Notes under the pieces: model-generated
Database searches by the model: none
What the model saw: the letters and a program-made list of their open reading frames with translations, nothing else
What the model was told of the DNA's origin: nothing
Shown: positions 49,375-60,676 of the stretch, in pieces
Layout: each line of letters opens with the position of its first letter
Numbering within the stretch: the first letter of the stretch is position 1
DNA from: Heracleum sosnowskyi
Taxonomy: Eukaryota; Streptophyta; Magnoliopsida; Apiales; Apiaceae
Direction of reading: 5' to 3'
NCBI GenBank assembly: GCA_030848705.1
Contig: CM061245.1
Span: 71,659,564 to 71,723,563 of the forward strand
DNA length: 64,000 nt
Program-made: the position numbers and the translations under genes

Positions 49375-50344
49375 CCAAATTAACTTAGTAAAAATTGTAC
49401 AAGTAAACGTAGCCATCAATGGATAGTTTGCCATTGCAGTATCCGTAGATGGGCAGCTTATCTACGGATAAGACCAAATGTAACATGCTTGTGTATTTCT
49501 GATGTTGAAGTTGAAGTAGTCTTGATAGGTTAATTGAGTCATGTTGACTATCAATAGATATGTAGAATAGGGAGGCGAATTGTATATAGTCGATGCCTTG
49601 TAATTCTGCATACATGAAATTGACTGTCTGCGGATAGCTTGACTAGCCTTCTACGGATATGGACATTGTACTGTCTACGGATAACAGTACTGGTTGATCA
49701 AGAAACTATCAACGGATACAACTCAGATAGCTTCTACGGATACTCTCTGTACTTGTCAAAATGATAGCGATGTCAGAGCACATGGGTTGACAGACTACAC
49801 AGAGCATGGTAGCCAGTATTTATGGAAAGGTGACAAGAAGAAAGCAGCATTCTGTTTGCATGGTCAAAGGTAGCATTTCCTTAAAAGATAATCAGCCAAG
49901 AAGGGCAAGCTACAAACACGGACCACTGCTCGGGATGAAGAAACAAGGATTCTGAACACATGTACTTTTTGTATTATTAGTTATTCAAGTATCTTTGTAA
50001 ACTTGGGTTATATAACCAAGTTGTAGCATAACTCTAGAAATCAAGAAATCAGGTTTTAGCAATTTAGAGAGCACAAAGCAGTATCCTTGTAAATTGCTGA
50101 AGCTAGAGTTGTGTATTTGCAGCTGTGTGTTTATTCGTAAACATCACAGAGATTTCTTCAATAAAAATATCTCAGGTGGACAAAAACAATCCACCTGAAT
50201 TTTTAATTCTTGTATCATCTTATTTGTGTTTCTGTTCTTGTTTTTGCTTTTCATATTTTCACCATCAAGAACGAAAAGTTTTCAAGATTGTATTAAACCC
50301 CCCCCCCCCCTTCTACAATCTTGGTTCAGTGTCTGGGAATAACA
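49344..50344 (+). repeat. copia3 3' LTR
   Basis: 1001 bp, tgttaggaac to gggaataaca. Contains about seven copies of the family word (tatccgtag, ctacggata, caacggata) between 49440 and 49745. It also has a TATA box in gggttatataacc (about 50006-50016) and a poly-C hairpin near the end. Confidence 0.92.
50283..50323 (+). repeat. hairpin with poly-C loop near the end of the copia3 LTR
   Basis: caagattgta (50283-50292) and tacaatcttg (50314-50323), a perfect 10-base stem, around a C13 run (50298-50310), 21 bases from the LTR end. Confidence 0.75.
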
Positions 50345-51833
50345 TGGGCTTCTCCAAGAAGGTTAAAGATGGAGAATCAGGAATGGATGTGTGAATCATA
50401 TCCACATCCAAAGATAGAGTAGATGAGCTTGGTGTTTCTGTTTCAGTTTGAATAAATAAAGAATGGGGCTGTGACTCCACATTTACTGGAGCCACATCAA
50501 CCTGAATTTGTGATTGTGCCATTGACACTGTGTGTGATCCCTGTGCAACCCCGGATGGTTTAGACCTCTTTCTCCTTTCATAGGCCTTGGATGTATCTGT
50601 GGGGCTTCTGGTGTCCATATCCCTCTTGTGATGTGTCCCTGGTTGGGGACTATTTTCAATAGCAACATCCTTTTGGGAGGATGCCACTAGGGATGCGATA
50701 AATTCCTTTTCAACCACTGCATCTTTTTGAGAAGATACAGGGTGGCTAGGTTGGGACGCACTTATCTCACCCTCCTTGTTCTTGGGGTTTCTTTGATGTT
50801 CACCCCTTCCCTTACCACTTACTACCTCCTTCACACTCCCCTCAAGGGCTTGGGTACTGTTTACAACAGGTGCCTTTTGAGAAGCACCTGAGGTTGGTTT
50901 TCTGGATTTTGATTTAGGAATTCTAGAGGTGGCCACTTGGGTAGGAGGCTGTTGGACAGTTCTAGCCTCCATGGTGGCACTGGAAATCAAAGAAATGATA
51001 TTAGATGAAGGAACAGTTGAGGAGATTACCTGACTCACCTGTGCCTCTTGAGCTGCATTGAAAATTGGTGGATACACCAATTGAACCTCCTTGTTGTGGT
51101 TCAGCCTATTCAAGTCCTCAAGGACTCTCTTATTTTGAACCCAACATTCCTTGGAGTTTGCAGGGAGTTGGATCACCAGGTTACTTTCTACATGGTTAGC
51201 TAACAACATGATAAATCTAGCATAATAGACATTCTTACTTCTAGATGCTTTATTCCCTAGTTTGGCTCCTAGTTCAAACGGAATTAAGGATCCTAGGTTA
51301 TAAAAGCTATCATTCAAAAGCATGTAAGCAATGTCGAGCATATAAAAAGTAACAACATCATAGTTTCTAATTTTACCAGAGAAAACCTTAAGAATGGCAT
51401 CAAAGAAAAAGCTCCATTCTTTGACCATGCCTCTTCTCTGAATCTTACTTAAATTACCCATAGGTAAAGCATAGTTAATTGAATTCAGCATGTTAACAAT
51501 ATCAGTATCACTATGCTTTTCTACCCTATTGTTTTCAGGCAAATTTAAGTAAGCAGTAATAACATCACTATTTATCACATAGTCTTTACCTTGAAGAACA
51601 AAGGTGATTGTAGCATTGACAGAATCGAAAACAGCAGATTCCCAAATTGCTTCATTTACCTCAAAGTATAGTGTGGGGGCTTCGAACATAGCCTTTGAGA
51701 GCTTGTAGTTCTGGAGAAACCTCATCATAGTGTGATATGATGCATTTTTCTCTTCGAAGTCCACCAACGCGGTGAAGTTGTTCTTCTCATATGTGAACCC
51801 AGTGAGAGACATAGTCTTGTTGGTTGGTGCCAT
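50345..51833 (-). pseudogene. copia4 third gene (env-like position), N-terminal part, cut by copia3
   Basis: Starts MAPTNKTMSLTG at the ATG at 51833 and is open for about 496 codons to the copia3 junction after TFLEKP. The last codons of the open frame, below 50345, are LTR sequence and not part of the gene. It carries the conserved KEWSFFFDAILKVFSGKIRNYD and KNVYYARFIMLLANH. Unlike copia3 it has no frameshift near GKGRGEHQRN, so it is the better guide to this family's protein. Confidence 0.85.
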
Positions 51834-52365
51834 TGATGTAAGCTTTGAATTTACAGAGAAAGATTTTTGCTTTGAGAGAGAAGATGATTTCTTGCCTTAG
51901 TGAATTTTGGAAAATAATAGAAAAGGATTAACTGAGAGTAAAAATCAATTTATACTCCACCAAAATAATTCACTAATAAAACCAGAATAATTGAAAGAAA
52001 TTATCTGATTGGGCAAGAAAGTAACTGTTTAAAAGTAATGGATTTAAAAAGTAAAGCCACGAATTTACTGTAATTACATACACTTACTGTACGCAAGTAA
52101 GATTGTGACTTTAACAGTTACGATTAAAGTAAACTATCTACGGATAGGATTTTACCTTTTGGGATTCAACATCTGTAGAGAACAAAAATAATAATATTCG
52201 TAGACAAAAAAAAATCCAGTGTCAGAAATGACCATAACGGATAAGGATATCCGTAGAGGGAGAAATTTTGACTTAGACAAAATTCTTCTTTTTCAGAGAG
52301 TTTTAATTCTCATGAAAATCATGTTGACACTGGCTGCATTACAAATTATTAGACATTTAAAAGAA
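51834..52365 (-). promoter_or_regulatory. copia4 pol-third gene spacer with promoter-like sequence
   Basis: Counterpart of 39357-39897. TATA box (tataaat on minus, 51954-51948) about 120 bases before the ATG. Word copies at about 52138-52255 are fewer and diverged. Confidence 0.5.
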
Positions 52366-53012
52366 TTAAGAGAAGTTAAGCATACCTAGCTCACTTACCA
52401 ACCTTGAGAATGTTGATTCATCAAGTGGCTTGGTAAAAATGTCTGTAATTTGTTGCTCACTTGGAACAAAATGAAGTTCCACAGTACCATTCATCACATG
52501 TTCCCTGATGAAGTGTTACTTTATGTCAATGTGCTTGGTCCTTGAGTGTTGTACTGGATTTTCATTTATGGCAATTTCACTAGTGTTGTCACGGAATATT
52601 GGAATCTTATTAACTGTTAGAACATAGTCTATTAGTTGATTTTTCATCCAAAGTATATGTGCACAACAACTTTCAGCAGCAATATATTCTGCTTCAGATG
52701 TAGAAGTAGAGACATAATTTTGCTTCTTACTGAACAATGAAACAAGCTTGTTTTCTAGAAATTGACAGGTGTCTGTTGTGCTTTTTCTGTCAATCTTGTA
52801 ACCTGCATAGTCTGCATCTGAATAACCAACTAGATCAAAGCCAGATTCTCTAGGGTACCAAATGCCAAGGTTTGGTGTTCCCTTGAGATATCTGAAAATC
52901 CTCTTGATAGCAATTAAGTGAGACTCTCTAGGATCAGCCTGAAATCTAGCACATAGACATGTAGCAAACATAATATCAGGTCTACTAGCTGTTAAATATA
53001 AAACTGAGCCCA
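52366..53012 (-). pseudogene. pol: copia4 pol, RNase H end
   Basis: Continues pol after the CACTA insertion: GSVLYLTASRPDIM, YSDADYAG, TSEAEYIA, IFRDNTSEI. The Cys before the last Asp block is Arg, and Ala is Glu after it. A premature TAA at 52518-52516 replaces the Tyr of KYHF. The normal end is at 52366. Confidence 0.85.
53010..53012. repeat. 3-bp TSD of the CACTA element (cca), left
   Basis: cca here and at 58025-58027; intact pol has a single cca. Confidence 0.85.
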
Positions 53013-53048
53013 CACTAGTACAAAATGGACCTACAGCGTGGCACCTAT

Positions 53049-53300
53049 GGCGTCGGTTCTTTAGAGAACCGTCGCTTTTTCATGTTTTTGGCGTCGGTTT
53101 CCAACTTAACCGACGCTGTAGGTGTTTGTGAAGGACTTTTGGCGTTGGTCTTTCACTTAACCAACACTAATACATGACCTTTGGCGTCGGTCTTTCACTT
53201 AACCGACGCTAGTAGATGACCTTTGGCGTCGGTCTTGTGAATGCCGACGCTAATAATGACTTATAGTGTCGGTCTTTGGTGGAACCGACGCCAATATCGA
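53049..53300. repeat. left subterminal repeats of the CACTA element
   Basis: ggcgtcggt(c/t)t...aaccgacgct repeated about six times at 30-60 base spacing, each unit being an inverted pair. Confidence 0.85.
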
Positions 53301-54345
53301 AATAAAGAACTTTTTAATTTATTATGAAATTATTTTTTTGAATTTATTTTCATGTTTGTTTAAAAAAAATTGTACAATTTCAAATAAATTTTGATTTTTG
53401 ACATTTCTAAAGAAAATCAAAATTATAAAAAATTAATGTAATTTTTTTTATTTCTTTTTGATATAAATGACTAGAATTATCCTTATTATATAAAATATCA
53501 TAAATATGTAAGATAATTAATTAGTTTTTATTAAATTACACTTCTATTTTACAAATTTGAATTGTTGACAAAAAATTTGAAAGTTCTTGTTTGTTTATTT
53601 TTAATAATCATTCTTCAAAAATTTAAACTATTTAACAATATATTTATTAAGTTATATTTAACAAGATTACATTATAAAATGATTTATATCCAAAAATTTA
53701 TAAATATGTTCAACTCAAAAACTATATTTTAGTTTTACTTATTCAAGTTATATTTTGGTCCGCATAAAAATCAATTGAAAAAAGACAAAAAGTACTGGCC
53801 GTATTTTTACACTTGAACCAAACAAGAAGGGGCGATCCCCAATTTACATCTGAAGTGCTCACCTTCGAGCCCTAATTTGCAATCTCCATCTCACTGCGTT
53901 AAACCCCATTAGTTCTTCCCGATCAGTTAAACTAAGTTCTTCCGATTAAAATGAGTTTCATCGATTATAAGGGCGAGTCCTAATACCAAAGTTGTGAGTC
54001 CTCATCTCCGTCACCATCTTCGTTCTTCATCTTTGTTTGATTCCAGGTATTCTCATTTTCTATCCGATTATGGCTCAAATCTAGATTTTTATTTAATGAC
54101 TTTGCTTCAAGTTCTCTCTCAAAAAATGACTGTGTATACACAAATATGTAATGCAAATTTGTTTTGTATATGGATTTTCTTCGTAAAGCTTCACAGTTCA
54201 CACCATCCACGGAATTGAGATTTGTTACACGCTCGTATGTAGTTGTAATTTGTAAAAATGATATTTAAACAGATTTGTAGTTGAATTACCCAAACAGATA
54301 TTATGTCTTGCTATTTCATATAGGCTAGTATATGGTAATATGATT
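53301..54345. other. CACTA interior, left; no clear gene
   Basis: A/T-rich to about 53800. Sequence like a plant 5' leader (cttcgagccctaatttgcaatctccatctcactgcg) follows near 53850-53950. I find no convincing coding exon here. Confidence 0.5.
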
Positions 54346-54349
54346 GCAG

Positions 54350-54515
54350 GAACTAGCAGGCAAATTCCAGAGGTGGAAAAAGGTCCAGATGGAAACGGGA
54401 TAGAGCTGTCCAGGACCTCTGTGGTTTTGAAAAGTGGTGATTGGGTCATAGACTCGTAATGATTCTCTGTTTTGGCAGGAACTCAGTGGTTTCACAGCCT
54501 GGATGATATCAATAG
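54350..54515 (+). pseudogene. short exon-like stretches in the CACTA element
   Basis: gattgcag precedes a frame starting GTSRQIPEVEKGPDGNGIEL and ending at a stop in gactcgtaatg. ttttggcag precedes actcagtggtttcacagcc, ending at aatag/gtatg. Splice-like borders suggest captured exons, but the family is not recognised. Confidence 0.35.
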
Positions 54516-55449
54516 GTATGAACATCAAATTCATGAAATTCCTGTATTTGATTTGATAAGGTGATTTGAAGCAAACCTAATGGATGTTTAGCCATGGTCA
54601 CTACACTAATTATTCAGCCATCGATCTTTTCTTCGTGCTAAGGGTGTGTTTCGGTCGGGGGTTGTAATTAATCAAGTGCTTAATCGTTTGATTATGATCG
54701 ATTAAAAACTTAACTTAAAATGGCTAAACAAATTAACACCTTGATGTTTACAACTTAAGTACTTTCAAATCCAAAATAATTAAAGTGATTACAACATTCA
54801 GCAGTCCATTTAAGCTGAATCAACTGTGTGATTGATTGTGTGGACATTGAAAGATAGACAAACTGAATTGACAAGGAAATGTACAAAGAATTAAACACCA
54901 TTCTCTATCACTTTGAGTTTTAGTTATTGCCCAAGGAAAACACTGCAATAGAATGTGACAACTTGTATCTATAGATGTCTTCTGCACATATAAATCATCA
55001 TAATGAGTTGAGCTTGTCAAAGTGCCTCCATTGTTAGTGGAGGCTACACTTATTTAGCGGAGCAGGGGAGGGTTTGTGAGGAAGAAATAAAGTTCGTTTA
55101 TACTTGCATGAGTTTATGGGGCCAAATCCTTGCAAATCTATGATTGAGTGATGACATATCGTACACATGATCTTAGTTACATGAACATGTCAAAGTTGCA
55201 ACTTCATCTCACAGAAATTTGATTAAGAAAACAATCATCTCTTTGTAGCTAACTTCTAGGCAGCTAACTTCTTGTTTATCTATACCAACAGCAAACACAT
55301 TTTACCAGCATATTACAATCTAGAGTCCTACCAGCATAAACTGATGGCATACAATTCAAACATATTGCAAGATATACAACTGTAAGTGTATATTTTCATC
55401 TTTAGACCTATTTCACAGTTCTGTATTCTGAATGTACTTTCTTTTTCAG
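54516..55449. other. CACTA interior, intron-like
   Basis: A/T-rich sequence without a convincing exon, ending in a good polypyrimidine tract and acceptor (ctttttcag, 55441-55449). Confidence 0.5.
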
Positions 55450-56961
55450 TCGTGATCTTGAACAACCTGGAGAAGTTGAGTCTCTTTCATTAGAAGGTGA
55501 TGTTGGTGGTGGATTGGTTCTTGAAAGAATAATATCTTTGCCTAAAGATGAACCAAAAGTTGTCCAGATTGATTCAAGCATTATAGCTCGCAGTATTGGT
55601 GCTGGTTTTGGAGGATTTTCAAGGTTCGTTATTATCTTTCATATCCTGTATGATATTTAGACTTCTTACTTGAGTTAACTTTACACATTATATAGGGTTG
55701 TTTGCTTGCGGGTGCACCCTACGTTTAGCCTTCTACATCCTACAGAATCATATGTCTCATTTGTTTCCATCGATGGTTCTAAGCATGATTGTTGGCCAAC
55801 TTCTAGTGAGCAGAGTTATGAAGGAGACCTTCGGCCTAATGGTACATATACAGTTTTCCTAATAATATGTGCAAACCATAAAAAACTTATGTTTACAGAA
55901 TGCTCTTATGTAGAGATTATATCTTATGTGGCTTTGTCCATTTGAACTTGGATGTACATGCTCTGAGAATCATTAAGTATGAGTATTATGAACTGAGGTC
56001 CATGTTGTTCTAATTCCAGCAATTTCTCATGGCTATAAATTTGCGGCAGTTCTTAACTCTTTTCACTTGAATATCATGTTCAGGTGAATGGATGCTTGTG
56101 GATAAATGCCTTGGTGTGGCCTTAGTGAACACATTCATTGTCAGTCAGGTTTACAAGTGTCTCATACATTGGGGAACTGGTACAGTTAACTTGGAGCTTT
56201 GGTCCGAGGATAGACCTGTGTCGAAAAAGTCGCCTCTGACAGTTTGTCACAAATATGAGGTGAGAGGAGTCTAAGTAGATTAGAAGAAATGTACACCTGC
56301 AGAATGCATCTAATTGCATTTAAAATGTGTACTGTAAAATCTTTTATTGAGATCCTGACAGGCGCCTTCCCTATAAAATATTGTAATAGTGTAATGTCAG
56401 TCTTGTCTTAGTATCAAATATATTAAATTGTTTGGTGCACAGACTGAAAACTATGAGATCTTGCAATATGTTTGAATTGCAATATATATACAACTTATTG
56501 GGTCATAAGCAGGGGATTTAACAACTATTTTCTTGATATCTATATCTATATCTATATCTATTTATATCTCGGTGATTTAACAACTATTTTCTTGATATCT
56601 CTATATCTATGCTTTTAGTGCAGGTTCTTAATTATGCTTGTTTTTTTGCTAGTTATACCTTCTGCCTATTGATCTTGATAAATAGAAATATAGGCCTCAT
56701 GTAAATTAAGTATTACTTGTATTTTGCAGCAGAGATTTGAGGGCGTAATTCAATTAAAACTTGACCATATATACCTAATTTATTTTCTTTCGGCACTACT
56801 TGCAGGTCAAACTGTTAAATAAACTTGCATCAGCCAGAACTTTAGGACTAGGAGGCGGCAGCCGAGGTTTGATAGATTTTCTGGATGGTTCGGAAGAAAC
56901 ACCTGTGGTTGTTGAACTTAGAATAAAGATTGATCAGAATGATGCAGATTTAAATGGGAAG
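55450..56961 (+). pseudogene. captured host-gene fragment, four spliceable exons in frame
   Basis: Exons at 55450-55623, 55696-55841, 56084-56259 and 56806-56961. All have GT donors and AG acceptors and matching phases, with no stop or frameshift across about 217 codons. The first three read as one conserved-looking protein segment (LEGDVGGGLVLERII, LRVHPTFSLLHPTE, LRPNGEWMLVDKCLG, HWGTGTVNLELWSE). Exon four (KLLNKLASARTLGLGGGSRG) could be the same or a second gene. The beta-rich pattern recalls the C-terminal region of a plant glycoside hydrolase or a galactose-mutarotase-like fold, but I cannot assign it. No clear ATG or 3' end, so it is a fragment. Confidence 0.6.
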
Positions 56962-57689
56962 GTATGATACTGGACATGGTAATACTTCAATGAGTGTATA
57001 AGGCTTCTGTATATATTACTAACTCAGTATATGATTTAAGATATTTCCGGGAGTATGGAGAGGATGTGCTAAAACATTTGGAGAACATCAGTGATTCAGA
57101 TCCAAAGCTTCAAAAAGCTCCCGTAAACTATGAATGCGTAAGATCCCTGACTTGATAATTAAAAAAGTGTTTGGTTATCATCATTATCATTTATTTAGAA
57201 CTGCAGATTCTAGACTGATGTTGTTGCCTCATTGATTCAGAGTGATAGCATTGGTTCAACACTCTCAGACAGAAGTCACTCGTTCTTTCTCGCACGTCTG
57301 GTAGAAATGAAAAGGACTAACATGTTAAACTTGTGTAATGTGTTATAGAAAGGTTTAACACATATGGGACTCAGCTGGGTTGATAGGCTGTTGGAGATGC
57401 ATGCCATGGTTTTGCTATTGCCAAGAATATAAAGAAAGAATATAAAGAGAACTGTAAAGGATTATATAATTTTTAGCTTTGGCAGGAAGTATATTTAAGA
57501 TTAGATTCATGTTATGAGGATTGTTAATGGTGCTCAAGGTGTTTGACACTATTATTTTTAGATAATAAATTTGATGTTTGTTGGATTGGAATAATTGCAA
57601 TTGTTATATTCTATAATGTGGTATTTGTAAAGGTTACTGAAATTTTAATTTTGGAAATTATTATTTTTTTTAAAAAAAAATTGACTTTA
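56962..57689. other. CACTA interior, right
   Basis: Holds one more exon-like stretch on plus at about 57040-57129 (REYGEDVLKHLENISDSDPK), followed by a gt-type border. The remainder looks like intron or 3' flank. Family not recognised. Confidence 0.4.
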
Positions 57690-58000
57690 AGCGTCGGTTA
57701 TTGAAAGAACCGACACTTATAACCTTACTTTAAGTGTCGGCTCTTTAGGAAACCGACGCTAATAGTAAGATCAAATGCGTCGGCTATTAAAGCAACCGAC
57801 GCTAATAGTAAGACCATATATGTCGGTTTTTTAGGAAACCGACGCTTTTACCAACTCATATGTGTCGGTTATTTAAACAACCGACGCTATTTGTAACTGA
57901 TATGCGTCGCACATTTAACCGACGCTATAGACACATACCTATAGCGTCCCCTACATATACTACGCCTAAAAACTGACGCTAAAGGCCTTTTTGACCGACG
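57690..58000. repeat. right subterminal repeats of the CACTA element
   Basis: About six units of gcgtcggtt...aaccgac(g/a)ct, spaced 30-60 bases, as at the left end. Confidence 0.85.
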
Positions 58001-58024
58001 CTAAAAGTCATTTTTGTACTAGTG

Positions 58025-60656
58025 CCACCATGCCTCTATAGCTTGAAATGTCCACACATTTTTCCTTAGTATTCAATTCAAGCTTAGTGGCAGTTGGCAT
58101 GGGTGTTTTAGTAGGAGACCAATCCATTAGATCAAACTTCTGTAATAGATCAAAGATGTATTTAGTTTGACTAATGAAGATTCCTTCTTTCACTTGCTTA
58201 ACTTGTAAGACAAGGAAATAGGTAAGTTCACCCATCATGCTCATTTCATATTTACTTTGCATAAGTTTGGCAAACCTTTTGCAAAGCTTCTCATCTGTAG
58301 ACCCAAAGATTATGTCATCTATATAAATTTGAACAAGTATACTAGAGCCATTAACATTTCTAAAGAAAAGAGTTTTGTCAACAGTACCTCTAGTGAAGTG
58401 ATTCTCTAAAGAAACTTTGATATAGTGTAATACCAGGCTCTAGGTGTTTTCTTCAGTCCATAGAGTGCCTTGAGTAGGAAGTAGACAAATTCTGGATAAT
58501 TTGGATCTTCAAAACCAGGAGGTTGACTGACATACACCTCCTCTTCCAGTTCCCCATTCAAGAAGGCACTCTTGACATCCATTTGATAGACCTTGAAATT
58601 GGCATGGGCTGCATAGGCTAGGAATATCCTTATTGCTTCCAATCTAGCAACAAGAGCAAATGTTTCATCATAGTCTATTCCGTCTTCTTGAGAATAGCCC
58701 TTAGCAACCAATCTAGTTTTGTTCTTTGTGACAATGCCATTTTCAGCCATCTTGTTTCTGAATACCCACTTTGTACCTGTAACACTTTTGTCTTTAGGTT
58801 TGTGTACCAGCTTCTATACTTTGTTTCTTTCAAATTGGTTTAGCTCTTCTTGCATAGCTAAGACCCAATCTGGATCTGAAAGAGTATCCTCAACTTTCTT
58901 TGGTTCTTCTTGAGAAAGAAAGCTGTTGTATAAACATTCATCTTGAGTAGCTCTTCTAGTTTGGACATTTGAGGATGCATCACCAATGATTAGTACAAAT
59001 GGGTGATCCCTTGTCCATTTCCTTGTTGTTGCAGGTGTAGGTCTTGAAGATGTAGCATCATTCTCATTAGCATGATCATGTGAGATTGATCCTTGACTCA
59101 GAGAAACTCCCCCTGAGTTTATTGGGGTGGTAACTCTGTGTTGTGATCCACCTACGGATGCTCCATTTTGGCTTCCTACGGATGCTCCATTTTGGCTTCC
59201 TACAGATGCTCCATTTGTCCCTTCTATGGATGGCTCATTTGAACTTGAGTTATCCATATTTGAAATTATCATTCTTGGAGGGACTGGTTCATCCACATAA
59301 TCATTATTTTCATCATCATAAAATAGACCTTCCACCTCATTCTCAAACCTGAGAGTTTCATGAAAACCCTCATCAGTGAGACCTTGAATTTTGGGATCAT
59401 CAAAAACAACATATATAGATTCCATAACAATGTTGATTCTGTTATTGAAAACCCTGTAGGCTTTTCCAGCTACATATCCCACAAAAGTGGCTTCATCTGC
59501 ATTTGACTCAAATTTCCAAGATGTTCACCTTGGTTTCTCAATACAAAACATTTACAACCAAAGACATGTAGAAAATTCAAGGATGGTTTCCTTCCTTTGA
59601 GTAGCTGATATGGAGTCATCCCTTTTGCTTGATTGATCAAAGAGATGTTTTGAGTGAAACATGAAATGTTAACTGCTTCAGCCCAAAAATAAGTGGGCAA
59701 CTTTGATTCTCCTAGCATCCTCAATTAGAGTTCTATTTTTTCCTTTCCACCACTCCATTTTGTTGTGGTGTTCTAGCTGCAGAAAACTCATGAATGATTT
59801 TATTATCCTCACAAAACAACCTCATTGTTGAATTCTTGAACTCAGTGCCATTGTCATTCCTGATTCTTCTAACTTTGAGATTAGGAAGATTGTTGGCAGC
59901 CTTGATGTGATTGATTATGATTTCGCTTGCTTCATCTTTGGAGTGCAGAAAATATGTCCATATGAATTTAGAAAAATCATCCACAATCACAAGGCAGCAT
60001 CTTTTCTTTGAAATTGACATGACATTTACTGGTCCAAATAAATCCATGTGTAACATCTGTAGGGGTTGCTCAATTGATGAGTCCAACTTGCTTCTGAAGG
60101 AAATCTTCTTTTGCTTTCCTTTCTGGAAAGCATCACAAAGTCCATCCTTGGAAAATTCCAACTGAGGAAGTCCTCTAACTAGGTCTCTTCTTACCAGATC
60201 ATTCATTGACTTGAAGTTCAAATGTGACAGTCTTTTGTGCCATAACCAACTTTCATCCTTACTAGCTTTACTCAGAAGACAAGTGATAGAATCTGAACTT
60301 GTTGAGTTGAAGTCAGCTATATACACATTACCTCTTCTGTATCCTGTCAACACCACATTATTGTTTTCTTTGTTAGAAACAACACAGGCTCCTTGATTGA
60401 ATGAAACAGAGAAACCTCTATCACACAGTTGACTAATACTCAGAAAATTGTGCTTAAGTCCATCAACTAGTGCTACTTCATCAATGATGACATTTTCCTT
60501 TGTAATCAAGCCATATCCCTTAGTGTAACATTTGTTGTCATCTCCAAAGGTAATGCTAGGGCCAGCTTTCTCCACAAACTCTGTGAGCAGGGCAGAATCT
60601 CCAGTCATATGCCTAGAACAACCACTGTCTAAGTACCATATATTCTTTCTGTATCC
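58025..60656 (-). pseudogene. pol: copia4 pol, protease to RT, broken
   Basis: From 60656: protease LDSG, then integrase HHCC with the last Cys changed to Phe (CDAF; CDAC in copia3). The core has D (MDLFGPVNV), D (RRIRNDNGTEF, with Asn where others have Ser) and E (GVVERK). A frameshift after VVERK (about 59730) is followed by another near 59480. The spacer carries ASVGSQNGA repeats and a GGGGGAG tract (59114-59106 on minus). RT begins TKNKTRLVAKGYSQ, shifts near 58430-58400 and reaches YIDDIIFGS (about 58325). It is cut by the CACTA element after SYRGMV. Confidence 0.85.
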
Positions 60657-60659
60657 CTG
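60657..60659 (-). promoter_or_regulatory. AG/GG 3' splice-site-like motif at the gag-pol junction (copia4)
   Basis: The minus strand reads ttttgttgtgtgcag/gga. It has the same phase relative to the pol codons as in copia1 and copia2. Here the pol frame also stays open upstream, overlapping the gag end. Confidence 0.4.
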
Positions 60660-60676
60660 CACACAACAAAACCAAA

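Larger units (their letters stand above)
33415..50344 (+). mobile_element. copia3: decayed Sirevirus-type element (family B), 5' part outside the window
   Basis: Runs from within pol to its 3' LTR (49344-50344). Three insertions interrupt it: the gypsy LTR at its left limit, a hAT-type element (34619-37330) and a solo gypsy LTR (43249-48059). Pol and the third gene carry stops and frameshifts. Its LTR end (ggaataaca) and body match copia4, so it is the same family inserted in opposite orientation into copia4's third gene. The right TSD is expected to be tgggc (50345-50349). Confidence 0.9.
53013..58024. mobile_element. non-autonomous CACTA (En/Spm) transposon carrying host-gene exons, 5.0 kb
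   Basis: Terminal inverted repeats CACTAGTACAAAA at 53013 and TTTTGTACTAGTG ending at 58024, with a 3-bp TSD: the signature of the CACTA superfamily. Subterminal regions are filled with short inverted units gcgtcggtt...aaccgacgc. No transposase is seen. The middle (about 53800-57600) has mixed-composition sequence with exon-like stretches, as in Pack-type elements that capture gene fragments. Confidence 0.9.

Noticed and set aside
50313..50344. C-terminal end of the copia4 third-gene frame (last ten codons)
   Set aside because: These codons are copia3 LTR sequence read antisense after the insertion junction, not part of the protein.
53980..54218. Frames on both strands near the CACTA leader-like region, considered as the first exon of the captured gene
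   Set aside because: Both strands are open to similar length and neither connects by splice phase to the exon at 55450.
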